A DNA stretch of 63,425 nt from an uncultured Prochlorococcus sp. GTDB taxonomy: Bacteria; Cyanobacteriota; Cyanobacteriia; PCC-6307; Cyanobiaceae. Location: contig CACOIV010000005.1 of NCBI GenBank assembly GCA_902627335.1, positions 1-63,425 of the forward strand, read 5' to 3'. The translations under genes were made by a program, and so were the position numbers. The notes below the pieces were generated by a model that saw only the letters and a program-made list of their open reading frames with translations, did not search any database and was not told where the DNA came from. Positions 42,725 through 50,794 of this stretch are shown here, one piece after another (positions within the stretch are counted from its first letter, which is position 1; every line of letters starts with the position of its first letter).

Positions 42725-44620
42725 CTATTTTGATTCAGTAAAATCAGCATCAATCACATCGTCTCCATCATTTTTTTCAGAAGAAGTTTGTTCCTCTCCA
42801 CCAGCAGCAGGCGCTTGATTACCAGGCTGCTGATAAACTGAAGACCCAACAGCATAAAGTTCTTGCTGAAGCTCTTCAAGAAGTTTTTTCATTGAGTCAT
42901 AATCTTCATTGGCAACCGCATCCTTCAATGCTTTACTCTTTTCTTCAACTTTAGATTTAGTAGCTTGATCAATCTTGTCACCTAATTCTGCAAGCTGCTT
43001 TTCTGTTTGATAAACAAGGGTTTCAGATTGGTTTTTTAAGTCAATACGATCTCTTTTTTCTTTATCAGCGGAAGCATTTGTTTCAGCATCTTTTACCATC
43101 TTATCAACTTCATTATCTGATAAAGTTGAAGCACCTGTAATGGATATACTTTGTTCTTTACCGCTACCTTTATCCTTTGCAGTAACACTTAAAATACCAT
43201 TAGCATCAATATCAAAAGTCACCTCAATTTGCGGTACTCCTCTTGGAGCTGAGGGAATCCCATCAAGCCTAAAGGTACCTAAACTTTTATTATCAGAAGC
43301 CATCTCCCTCTCTCCTTGAAGAACGTGAATTTCAACATTAGTTTGCCCATCAACAGCAGTAGAATATGTTTCAGATTTCTTGGTAGGGACTGTTGTATTC
43401 CTAGAGATCATTTTCGTCATAACACCTCCAAGAGTTTCAACACCTAAGGATAATGGAGTTACATCTAATAAGAGGATATCTTTAACTTCTCCAGCAAGAA
43501 CACCTCCCTGTACAGCAGCTCCTACTGCAACAACCTCATCAGGATTTACAGTTTGATTAGGATCTTTACCGGTAATAGTTTTAACTAAATCTAATACTGC
43601 TGGAATTCTAGAAGAACCCCCAACCATAACAACTTCATCTATTTCGCTTGTTGAAATTTTTGCATCCTTAAGTGCTTGCTCTACAGGGATCTTACATCTA
43701 TCGATTAGTGATGCAGCTAATTCCTCGAATTTGGCTCTAGTTAAATTTAGATCTAAATGCTTAGGCCCCTCAGGAGTAGCAGTAATGAAAGGTAAATTAA
43801 TTTCGCTTTGTGTAGCATTTGACAATTCAATTTTTGCTTTTTCAGCAGCTTCGGTTAAACGTTGCAGAGCCTGCTTATCTTGTCTCAAGTCAATTCCTTC
43901 ATTTGACTTAAATGTACTAGCTAAATGATCAACAATACATCTATCAAAATCATCACCGCCTAAATGGGTATCACCAGAGGTTGAAAGCACTTCAGTGACG
44001 CCGTCACCAGCCTCAATAACAGAAACGTCAAAAGTACCTCCTCCGAGATCAAATACGAGGATTTTTTCATTTTCCTTATCCAAACCATAAGCTAAAGCTG
44101 CAGCAGTTGGCTCATTCACTATCCTCAAAACTTCAAGACCCGCTATTTTTCCTGCATCTTTTGTGGCTTGCCTTTGCGAATCATTAAAGTAAGCTGGAAC
44201 AGTAATAACAGCTTGAGTGACTGTTTCTCCAAGATATTTACCAGCATCTTCAGCCAATTTTCTAAGAACTTGAGAGCTTACTTCTTCAGGAGAAAACTGT
44301 TTATCTAAGACAGGACATTTTAATTTTACGCTTGAGCCAGATTTCTCAACCGCATAACTAACTTCTTTAGATTCCTGACTAACTTCATCAACTCTTCTAC
44401 CAACAAAACGTTTTGCAGAATAAAAAGTATTCTCAGGATTCATAACTGCCTGCCTCTTTGCAATTTGACCGACCAACTTATCTTGATTTTTTGTATATGC
44501 AACTACAGATGGTGTAGTTCTGAAACCTTCTGCATTTGCTATTACAGTAGGTTTACCACCCTCCATAACCGCCACACAACTGTTTGTTGTACCTAAGTCA
44601 ATTCCAACAACCTTCCCCAT
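42725..44620 (-). CDS. dnaK: Chaperone DnaK (Hsp70), DnaK2-type
   Basis: The major Hsp70, 631 residues. The N-terminus [19 protein letters not shown], the phosphate loop [17 protein letters not shown] and the linker [15 protein letters not shown] are all intact, and the C-terminus ends in an acidic EEVD-like [11 protein letters not shown]. This resembles the housekeeping DnaK2 of cyanobacteria rather than DnaK1 or DnaK3. The 116-base region up to aroE is its promoter region and includes an AAGGAG Shine-Dalgarno 11 bases from the ATG. No CIRCE-like repeat was found. Confidence 0.95.
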   Translation of the reverse strand: MGKVVGIDLGTTNSCVAVMEGGKPTVIANAEGFRTTPSVVAYTKNQDKLVGQIAKRQAVMNPENTFYSAKRFVGRRVDEVSQESKEVSYAVEKSGSSVKLKCPVLDKQFSPEEVSSQVLRKLAEDAGKYLGETVTQAVITVPAYFNDSQRQATKDAGKIAGLEVLRIVNEPTAAALAYGLDKENEKILVFDLGGGTFDVSVIEAGDGVTEVLSTSGDTHLGGDDFDRCIVDHLASTFKSNEGIDLRQDKQALQRLTEAAEKAKIELSNATQSEINLPFITATPEGPKHLDLNLTRAKFEELAASLIDRCKIPVEQALKDAKISTSEIDEVVMVGGSSRIPAVLDLVKTITGKDPNQTVNPDEVVAVGAAVQGGVLAGEVKDILLLDVTPLSLGVETLGGVMTKMISRNTTVPTKKSETYSTAVDGQTNVEIHVLQGEREMASDNKSLGTFRLDGIPSAPRGVPQIEVTFDIDANGILSVTAKDKGSGKEQSISITGASTLSDNEVDKMVKDAETNASADKEKRDRIDLKNQSETLVYQTEKQLAELGDKIDQATKSKVEEKSKALKDAVANEDYDSMKKLLEELQQELYAVGSSVYQQPGNQAPAAGGEEQTSSEKNDGDDVIDADFTESK

Positions 44621-44631
44621 GGATAAAAATT

Positions 44632-44666
44632 CTCCTTAATAATCTACATAATCGGTCATCCTCCTC
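44632..44666 (-). promoter_or_regulatory. dnaK leader: two Shine-Dalgarno-like sites and a 7-codon ORF
   Basis: Read on the minus strand: GAGGAGG (44666-44660) lies directly before an ATG at 44659 that opens a 7-codon ORF (MTDYVDY), stopping at 44636. The stop TAA merges with AAGGAG (44637-44632), the site for dnaK, 11 bases before the dnaK ATG. The first site touches its ATG with no spacer, so its use is uncertain. Such purine-rich sites are scarce in this genome window. Confidence 0.4.
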
Positions 44667-44736
44667 TTTATTGTTACTCACAGACGAGGTGTGGTTTCCG
44701 AACAACAACCTTTTTTCTTCTTAAAAATTACTAAAA

Positions 44737-45597
44737 ATGATAAGTAGTAAAACATCCTTCCTTGCTTTAATTGGTAATCCAGTAGATCATTCTTTATCGC
44801 CAATAATGCATAATGCAGCGATAAAATCTTTAGAATTAGATCTAGTCTATATAGCGATACCATGCAAAAATGAAGATTTCCAAATAGTTATCAATGCATT
44901 AAAAAGGATTAATTGTAAAGGTTTAAATATCACAATTCCATTTAAAGAAAAAGCTTTTAATTTATGTGATGAGATTTCTCCAGTCGCAGAAAAAATTAAA
45001 GCGATAAATACTTTAAAGGTAAATCAAAATTTAGAATGGAGTGGTACTAACACTGATGTAGATGGTTTCATTTACCCCATAAAACACTTTGATTTGGTAG
45101 GGAAAAAATCTATCGTAATAGGCTCTGGAGGAGCTGCAAGATCTGCTGTTCAAGGATTAATTGATTTAAAATTATCAGAAATTTTAGTAATCTCTAGAAA
45201 TGAATCAAATTTAAAAAGATTTTTAAATGACTTTCAAATTTTTAAATCTGTCAAAGGATATCTAGCAAATTATAAAAAAGCTGATGATTTAATTAACCAG
45301 GCAGATTTAATTATTAATACAACGCCCGTCGGGATGAAAAACTACAAAAATGATTATGATGAATTACCATTTGGTCGGGAATTTTGGAGTTCTTTAACTT
45401 CTAAATCGATAATCTACGATTTAGTCTACAATCCTAGAGTTACAAAACTTCTAAGATTTTCTGAAAATAAAGGTTGTCAGACTATTGATGGATCAGAAAT
45501 GTTAGTCGCTCAAGGAGCAAAGTCACTCTCTTATTGGACAGGCATACAGGACATCCCTATTGAAACAATGAAACAAGCCATCAAAAAATATTTATAA
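44737..45597 (+). CDS. aroE: Shikimate dehydrogenase
   Basis: It reduces 3-dehydroshikimate with NADPH. The 286 residues show the substrate-binding NPVDHSLSPIMHNAAI, the catalytic ITIPFKEKAF with its lysine, GTNTDVDGF, the NADP-binding VIGSGGAARSAVQGL and INTTPVGM. Its start is the ATG at 44737. Divergent from dnaK by 116 bases; rpsF follows after a 114-base gap. Confidence 0.94.
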   Translation: MISSKTSFLALIGNPVDHSLSPIMHNAAIKSLELDLVYIAIPCKNEDFQIVINALKRINCKGLNITIPFKEKAFNLCDEISPVAEKIKAINTLKVNQNLEWSGTNTDVDGFIYPIKHFDLVGKKSIVIGSGGAARSAVQGLIDLKLSEILVISRNESNLKRFLNDFQIFKSVKGYLANYKKADDLINQADLIINTTPVGMKNYKNDYDELPFGREFWSSLTSKSIIYDLVYNPRVTKLLRFSENKGCQTIDGSEMLVAQGAKSLSYWTGIQDIPIETMKQAIKKYL

Positions 45598-45655
45598 ATT
45601 ATTTAAAGTTAGAAGATATGAAATTTTTCTAAATAAAACCATAATATTGTATTCT

Positions 45656-45704
45656 AATAGGTGTACAGACGTTCATGAAATATCATGAGCCTATTATGAC
45701 CTAG
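45656..45704 (+). promoter_or_regulatory. rpsF leader hairpin with an enclosed 9-codon ORF
   Basis: GTTCATGA (45671-45678) pairs with TCATGAGC (45683-45690) as an 8-bp stem (one G-U) with a 4-base loop. Outside it AATAG (45656-45660) can pair with CTATT (45691-45695), leaving a 10-base bulge on the 5' side. Within it, an ATG at 45675 opens a 9-codon ORF (MKYHEPIMT) that stops at 45704, 7 bases before the rpsF ATG. It is a candidate autoregulatory leader. Confidence 0.45.
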
Positions 45705-45711
45705 TCTGAAA

Positions 45712-46167
45712 ATGCTTGATTCATCAATTTATTACGAAACAATGTATATTCTTCGCCCAGACATTGCTGAAGAAGAAGTCACTAAACATATAGAAAAATA
45801 CAATAAAACATTAGAAAACAATGGGGGGAAAGTTCTAGATAGTCAAATGAGAGGAAAAAGAAGATTGGCTTACCCAATTGCAAAACATAGAGAAGGTATA
45901 TATGTTCAACTTAGTCATCAAGGGGATGGGCAACACATAGCAAAAATTGAAAAAGCCATGCGTCTAAGTGAAGATGTTATCAGATATTTAACTATCAAGC
46001 AGGAAGGGCCTTTGCCTACTCCAAAGCCTTCAAATAAAAATGCAAGTTCCTCAGATAATAAAGAACCTGACAAAACTAATTCTGATACTGAACCGAAATT
46101 AAAACTAGAGAAAGATGTTGAAAAAGTAGAAACAAAAAATCCTGCTCCCAAATCTAAAGAAGACTAA
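45712..46167 (+). CDS. rpsF: 30S ribosomal protein S6
   Basis: A 151-residue S6, binding 16S rRNA with S18 at the platform. The ferredoxin-like core runs to about residue 96 ([38 protein letters not shown]); the remaining about 50 residues form a charged K/E/P/S-rich tail, as in several cyanobacterial S6 proteins. No rpsR follows it here, so it stands apart from the common rpsF-rpsR arrangement. The gene is transcribed toward the putative origin. Confidence 0.95.
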   Translation: MLDSSIYYETMYILRPDIAEEEVTKHIEKYNKTLENNGGKVLDSQMRGKRRLAYPIAKHREGIYVQLSHQGDGQHIAKIEKAMRLSEDVIRYLTIKQEGPLPTPKPSNKNASSSDNKEPDKTNSDTEPKLKLEKDVEKVETKNPAPKSKED

Positions 46168-46170
46168 TTA

Positions 46171-47382
46171 TTAAGAATCTTTTAAATTCGACTCTGCCCA
46201 GATTTTATTTGCCATCCCCCACATATAAATAAAACCTTTAGCGTTTTCATGATTAAAACTATCATCATGGCTATAAGTAGCAAGGTCCTCTCTATAAAGC
46301 GAACTAGTTGATGAATTTCTGCCAATAATAATTGCATTACCTTTATGCAATCTAATTTTAACGATTCCATTTACATTTTTTTGTGTGGAATCTATAAAAG
46401 AATCAAGAGCCTCTTTCAATGGTCCAAACCAAAAACCTTGATAAACTAACTGGCTCCATTTTTTTTCAATAAAGTCTTTAAATTCTATTACCTCTGGACT
46501 CAATGTAATACTTTCCAGCTCCTTGTGAGCTTTGATTAACAAAAGCAACCCAGGCGTTTCATAAATCTCTCTACTTTTGATGCCTACAACACGATCTTCG
46601 ATCATATCTATTCTCCCAAATCCATGCTTGCCAGCAAGGATATTTGCACTTTTAATTAATTCTACAGATTTTAAATTTTCACCTCCAAATTTAATAGGAT
46701 ATCCATCCTTAAATTCTATTTCAACTTCTTCAGGGATCTCCGGAGCCTCTTGAATTGAAGCTGTCATCTCGAAAACATCATCACTGGGAGGCCTCATAGG
46801 GTCTTCTAAATATCCCGCCTCGACACTTCTTCCAAGCAGATTAACATCTATTGAATACGGCGATTTTTTTGATACCGGAGCAGGAATACCAAATTTCTCT
46901 CCATAGGAAATAGCTTCTTCTCTGCTCATTTTCCATTCTCGTGCAGGAGTAATAATTTGCAAATCAGGGCCCAAGGCGTTTATAGCTAAATCAAACCTTA
47001 CTTGATCATTTCCTTTGCCTGTACAACCATGAGCCACTGAAACAGCACCACAACTTCTTGCGATAGCAACAAGATTTTCAGCAATTAAAGGTCTAGCTAA
47101 AGCCGTTGAAAGAGGATATTTTCCTAAATAAAGTGCATTTGCTCTAATTGCAGGATAAGCATAATTTTCGATAAAAGATTCCACAAGATTCCCTATAAAG
47201 ACTTCTGAAGCCCCTGAATCAAGTGCTTTCTGTTTAACAATATTCAAATCATCACCCTGACCTAAGTCAGCAATATAAGCAATTACCTCTGACACACCAT
47301 ATATATTTTTTAAATAAGGAATACAAATGCTTGTATCTACTCCACCAGAATAAGCAAGAACAGCTTTTTTTACAGCAACCAT
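46171..47382 (-). CDS. argG: Argininosuccinate synthase
   Basis: It condenses citrulline and aspartate with ATP in arginine synthesis. The start at 47382 gives 403 residues, beginning VAVKKAVLAYSGGVDTS, with the ATP-binding SGGVDTS typical of the family, followed by VAHGCTGKGNDQVRF and the SRSCGA-like block. A Shine-Dalgarno AGGAG at 47394-47390 with a 7-base spacer decides the start; an in-frame ATG 33 bases upstream has no family sequence. The stop is 3 bases from that of rpsF. Confidence 0.95.
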   Translation of the reverse strand: MVAVKKAVLAYSGGVDTSICIPYLKNIYGVSEVIAYIADLGQGDDLNIVKQKALDSGASEVFIGNLVESFIENYAYPAIRANALYLGKYPLSTALARPLIAENLVAIARSCGAVSVAHGCTGKGNDQVRFDLAINALGPDLQIITPAREWKMSREEAISYGEKFGIPAPVSKKSPYSIDVNLLGRSVEAGYLEDPMRPPSDDVFEMTASIQEAPEIPEEVEIEFKDGYPIKFGGENLKSVELIKSANILAGKHGFGRIDMIEDRVVGIKSREIYETPGLLLLIKAHKELESITLSPEVIEFKDFIEKKWSQLVYQGFWFGPLKEALDSFIDSTQKNVNGIVKIRLHKGNAIIIGRNSSTSSLYREDLATYSHDDSFNHENAKGFIYMWGMANKIWAESNLKDS

Positions 47383-47389
47383 TAAGATT

Positions 47390-47394
47390 CTCCT
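47390..47394 (-). promoter_or_regulatory. Ribosome binding site of argG
   Basis: AGGAG on the minus strand, 7 bases before the ATG at 47382. It fixes the start of argG. Most other genes here show no such site. Confidence 0.75.
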
Positions 47395-47415
47395 AAAAAT
47401 AATAATAAAAACCAA

Positions 47416-47613
47416 TCAATTAGATTTCATTAACTTACTTAAACCTATCATTATTATAACTATAAAAGCTGGTCCAAAAACCAAAGAAAATACAACCCAA
47501 TTATTGATAAGAAAAGGATCTGAATATTTACCTCCAATGTATTTAAAAAGAAATGATAAAAAAAAAGATATTGGCCAAATTAAGTTAATTTTTAATCCTT
47601 TTTTATCAAACAA
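47416..47613 (-). CDS. Small membrane protein of unknown function
   Basis: A 65-residue protein with two hydrophobic segments (about 10-25 and 40-60) and a basic C-terminus (GLSKLMKSN). I do not recognise the family. It is the first gene on the minus strand before argG (33-base gap), 54 bases from the divergent DUF3134 gene. A real ORF is likely from position and membrane-protein codon pattern, but it is short. Confidence 0.6.
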   Translation of the reverse strand: MFDKKGLKINLIWPISFFLSFLFKYIGGKYSDPFLINNWVVFSLVFGPAFIVIIMIGLSKLMKSN

Positions 47614-47667
47614 AGATTTAAAAATAGCACTTTATGTATTATCTTATAAAAAGAGATAAATATCTAG

Positions 47668-47946
47668 ATGGATTCGGGTAAGTTACAAAAAAGACTGAAT
47701 GAAATTGCTGAAATAAATCCAGCTTTAACATGTTATAGCAGAGATGATGCTGCACCAGTATTACCTTTAAGAGAAGAACCAGACCTATTGTCTTGGCTGG
47801 AAAACACAGGAAGATTAGTTACTGAAGAACAGGGCGAGTCTCAAGAAATCAGTACCATTGAAGAAGAAGAATTATCTGCTTTGATGGGTGAAAAAGAAGA
47901 CTACAAAGGTGACGATGACATTATAGATGATGATTGGGAAGACTAA
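47668..47946 (+). CDS. DUF3134-family cyanobacterial protein
   Basis: A 92-residue acidic protein of the cyanobacterial DUF3134 family: NPALTCYSRDDAAPVLPLREEPDLLSWLE is the recognisable core, followed by an Asp/Glu-rich tail (DYKGDDDIIDDDWED). There is no membrane segment. Function is unknown. The last 20 bases overlap mraY in another frame, so translation of the two may be coupled. Confidence 0.82.
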   Translation: MDSGKLQKRLNEIAEINPALTCYSRDDAAPVLPLREEPDLLSWLENTGRLVTEEQGESQEISTIEEEELSALMGEKEDYKGDDDIIDDDWED

Positions 47947-49003
47947 ATTATCAAGCTTTAAATATCTACTTCTAACATCCTTAATAATCATAGTAGTAAT
48001 TACTATATACTTTCAAAACATATCTATATCTATTACCTATTTCTTATCTTTAACCTTATCATTCTTATCTGTTAAGTATGGTATTCATATAATTCAAAGT
48101 AACAACTTACTTCAAAACATAAGAGCTGAGGGGCCGCTAACTCATCTAGAGAAGAGAAATACACCAACTATGGGTGGGATAATAATTATTCCATTATTTT
48201 TGTTAATACTTTTATTAACTAATTTCCCAGGACTTGAACTTAAGATATTCTTCTTATTTACTATCTTAGGTTTTTTTATAATTGGTTTATCTGATGATTT
48301 TTTAGCTATTAAGAATAAAATCAATAAAGGACTTAGTGTTAAACAAAAACTAATTCTACAGATTTTAATAGCAATAATTTTTACTATATTTGCCTGGAAT
48401 ACTAATTATATAAATTCAACTATTGCTATGCCTTTTAATTATGAAATCGATATTAAAGAATTAACATTACCTTTGGCAATTCTTACAATAGTTTCATTAA
48501 GTAATTCTGTAAACCTAACAGATGGACTTGATGGATTAGCAGCGGGTTGCTGTTCAATAGTATTTTGCGGATTAGGAGTAGAAATATTATTAAATAATGA
48601 TCCAAGTCTTATAGCTTTCAGCCTGCTTTCATTCAGTATGTCTGGATTATGCCTAGGTTTTCTAGCCTTTAATAAGTTTCCCGCAAAAATATTTATGGGA
48701 GATACAGGTTCATTATGTCTTGGTTCAATAATAGGCGTGATTTGCGTGCTAACGAATAGCTATCTAACGACTTTGATTTTTTCAGGTGTTTTTCTTATTG
48801 AGGCATTATCTGTCATTATCCAAGTTACATATTTCAAAATAACTAAATCTTTATACCAAGAGGGAAAAAGATTATTACTCATGTCGCCATTGCATCATCA
48901 TTTTGAATTAAAAGGTAGTCATGAAACCATCATTGTAGAAAATTTTTGGAAAACTAACATTATGCTAGTAATTTTAGGTATAGTCTTAAAAATCAGTATT
49001 TAA
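47927..49003 (+). CDS. mraY: Phospho-N-acetylmuramoyl-pentapeptide-transferase
   Basis: The membrane enzyme that makes lipid I in peptidoglycan synthesis. The 358-residue protein has about 10 membrane spans, with the family motifs TPTMGGIIIIP, LSDDFLAIKN, NLTDGLDGLAAGC, FMGDTGSLCLGS and MSPLHHHFELKG. The start is ATG at 47927 or the next codon at 47930; both overlap the DUF3134 gene. The 86-residue gene follows after 3 bases. Confidence 0.95.
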   Translation: MMIGKTKLSSFKYLLLTSLIIIVVITIYFQNISISITYFLSLTLSFLSVKYGIHIIQSNNLLQNIRAEGPLTHLEKRNTPTMGGIIIIPLFLLILLLTNFPGLELKIFFLFTILGFFIIGLSDDFLAIKNKINKGLSVKQKLILQILIAIIFTIFAWNTNYINSTIAMPFNYEIDIKELTLPLAILTIVSLSNSVNLTDGLDGLAAGCCSIVFCGLGVEILLNNDPSLIAFSLLSFSMSGLCLGFLAFNKFPAKIFMGDTGSLCLGSIIGVICVLTNSYLTTLIFSGVFLIEALSVIIQVTYFKITKSLYQEGKRLLLMSPLHHHFELKGSHETIIVENFWKTNIMLVILGIVLKISI

Positions 49004-49006
49004 CAA

Positions 49007-49267
49007 ATGCGCTTCTTTACATGGAGAGACAAAGGTCTAACAAGTGATTGTTCTAGTCTTGAAGCAATGGCATCAAGATTTGATGAATCAGCAAAATTAA
49101 TGAAAAAATTATCTCAAAAAGGTTTCAAATTAAAAAAAGTAAAAGAACGTCAACTTATTATCCACTCGGACTCTGAAGTATTTGATGAGTGGGGCTTTAT
49201 CAGTGAAGAACGACCTTTTAAACAACTAAGTTTAATTCCAGAAGATGAAAACATACTTAATTTCTGA
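49007..49267 (+). CDS. Conserved hypothetical protein after mraY
   Basis: An 86-residue protein that resembles a conserved cyanobacterial hypothetical: FTWRDKGLTSDCSSLEAMAS, then FDESAKLMKKLSQKGFKLKK. It has no motif of known function. It is 3 bases after mraY and is likely co-transcribed. Its last 118 bases (49150-49267) are antisense to the tail of the sucrose-phosphate synthase gene, so the two cannot vary independently. Confidence 0.75.
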   Translation: MRFFTWRDKGLTSDCSSLEAMASRFDESAKLMKKLSQKGFKLKKVKERQLIIHSDSEVFDEWGFISEERPFKQLSLIPEDENILNF

Positions 49268-50598
49268 TCTTGAGAGCACATATTAAATAGATAATTTCTA
49301 ACATGAGTTCCCCAACTAAAATGTCTACTTACAGCTTCAATACCATTCCTACTCCATAATTTCCATTGGCTTTTATTAGAAATAGCCTTTTCAAGAGTAT
49401 TTTTTAATTTATTTATATCCGTAACATCGGCTAATAATCCATTTTCACATTTCAATTTAATTTCCCGAGGACCTCCATCATTTGTTGCGACCATCGGCAA
49501 TCCGCAAGAAGCAGCTTCCAACAAAGTAAGTCCAAAAGGTTCGGTTAAAGCAGGATTAACAAAAATACCTCCTCTGCTCGCAGCCCATCTATAAATAGCT
49601 GGTATCTGTTCAGGAGTATGTCTTTTCGGATAAGCAACTTTTCCATAAAGATTATATTTATCAATAATTTCAAAAATCTGCTGGAAAACATCTTTCTGCT
49701 GAGAGTCTAACTTAGAAATATTATCTCTACATCCAAGAACTAAAATTAAATTATTATTTTTTTTGAGTTTTTCAGATCGTCCAAATGCTTCTACAAGTGA
49801 GGGTACATTTTTTCTTCTAACAGCACGTGAAATAGCTAAAAGAGGAGGTTTTGAAGTGTCTACGAGAAAAGGACTCATCATAGTATCAATATCGGATGTT
49901 TCAGTTGTTGAATGAATATGATGAAATTTTTTATGATCAACACCTGGACAAATTACTCTTGATTTTAAAATCTGAAAATAATCATAAGCAGAGTATTGAT
50001 GTACTGACTCTTGTTGAGTACTGGTTACAATCATAGATGCTTTTTTCAGCGCTTCTTCCTCAGAAGCAATTCTCTTAGAAATACAATAGGTTTTCTCAAT
50101 TTGAGAAGACTTCAAACCTGCATCTATTAGTCTTCTTTTCTTCTCCCGACCTAAAGAGTGTGCTGTAAAGACAAGAGGAACATTTAAATATTCGCTTAAT
50201 TTAACACCTACATATCCTGCATCAGCATAATGAGCATGAATCCAGTTAGGTTTATTTTCTGGCTTACTATAAAATCTGATTAATTGTTCAGTGAGTTGAT
50301 CAAGATAAGGCCACAACAATTCTTTTCTCAAATATTTAGATGGGCCAAATTCAAAGCGTAAAATTCTTGCTCCCAACTCAATGAACTCATTTGAGAGAGA
50401 ATACTCTTCACTAACTCTTTTGTCTTTTATTAGCCTGGTTACTAAATCAACCTGCTCAACCTCTGAAGTATTAGCTAAACTTTTTACCAACTGAAGAACA
50501 TATTGTGTCTGTCCTCCAGTGTCTGGGTCTCTACCAAGTTCTAAATCCTTAGAACGAATTAGGCCATGCAAATGTAAATGTAAGATTTTAAGGCCCAA
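49150..50598 (-). CDS. spsA: Sucrose-phosphate synthase, glycosyltransferase part only
   Basis: A GT-B (family 4) glycosyltransferase of 482 residues that makes sucrose 6-phosphate from an NDP-glucose and fructose 6-phosphate. Visible: the LHLHGLIRSKDLELGRDPDT start, then GGQTQYV, and the donor-binding LTEPFGLTLLEAASCGLPMV. The GT fold ends about residue 437 (HFSWGTHVRNYL). The tail of about 45 residues (FNMCSQDQKLSMFSSS and on) has no family match. The C-terminal sucrose-phosphatase domain fused in other marine cyanobacteria is missing. Sucrose acts as an osmolyte and carbon store. The 196-base region upstream is its promoter. Confidence 0.9.
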   Translation of the reverse strand: MGLKILHLHLHGLIRSKDLELGRDPDTGGQTQYVLQLVKSLANTSEVEQVDLVTRLIKDKRVSEEYSLSNEFIELGARILRFEFGPSKYLRKELLWPYLDQLTEQLIRFYSKPENKPNWIHAHYADAGYVGVKLSEYLNVPLVFTAHSLGREKKRRLIDAGLKSSQIEKTYCISKRIASEEEALKKASMIVTSTQQESVHQYSAYDYFQILKSRVICPGVDHKKFHHIHSTTETSDIDTMMSPFLVDTSKPPLLAISRAVRRKNVPSLVEAFGRSEKLKKNNNLILVLGCRDNISKLDSQQKDVFQQIFEIIDKYNLYGKVAYPKRHTPEQIPAIYRWAASRGGIFVNPALTEPFGLTLLEAASCGLPMVATNDGGPREIKLKCENGLLADVTDINKLKNTLEKAISNKSQWKLWSRNGIEAVSRHFSWGTHVRNYLFNMCSQDQKLSMFSSSGIKLSCLKGRSSLIKPHSSNTSESEWIIS

Positions 50599-50737
50599 AT
50601 TAATACCTTTGATAAGGACTATTAAATAAATAAGCTAAAAATTGATTTAAAATATTAAGAAAGGGTTATGTTTTTATCCTCTAAAAAATTTAATATAATC
50701 AAAAGCTAAGTATAGACTGAAATTACAACTTATTTTA

Positions 50738-50753
50738 AGAATTTTAAAATTCT
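50738..50753. repeat. 16-base perfect palindrome between sps and uvrA
   Basis: AGAATTTTAAAATTCT reads the same on both strands. On the minus strand it is 42 bases beyond the uvrA stop and 140 bases before the sps ATG. It could be a weak hairpin at the end of uvrA or a regulator site of sps; only 2 of the 16 bases are G or C, so chance is a real alternative. Confidence 0.35.
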
Positions 50754-50794
50754 AAATTTTTTCTAGTACAAAGAAATACAACAATAAAAATAAG

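Noticed and set aside
47383..47415. Earlier ATG for argG
   Set aside because: Adds 11 residues without family match; the ATG at 47382 has a well-spaced AGGAG.
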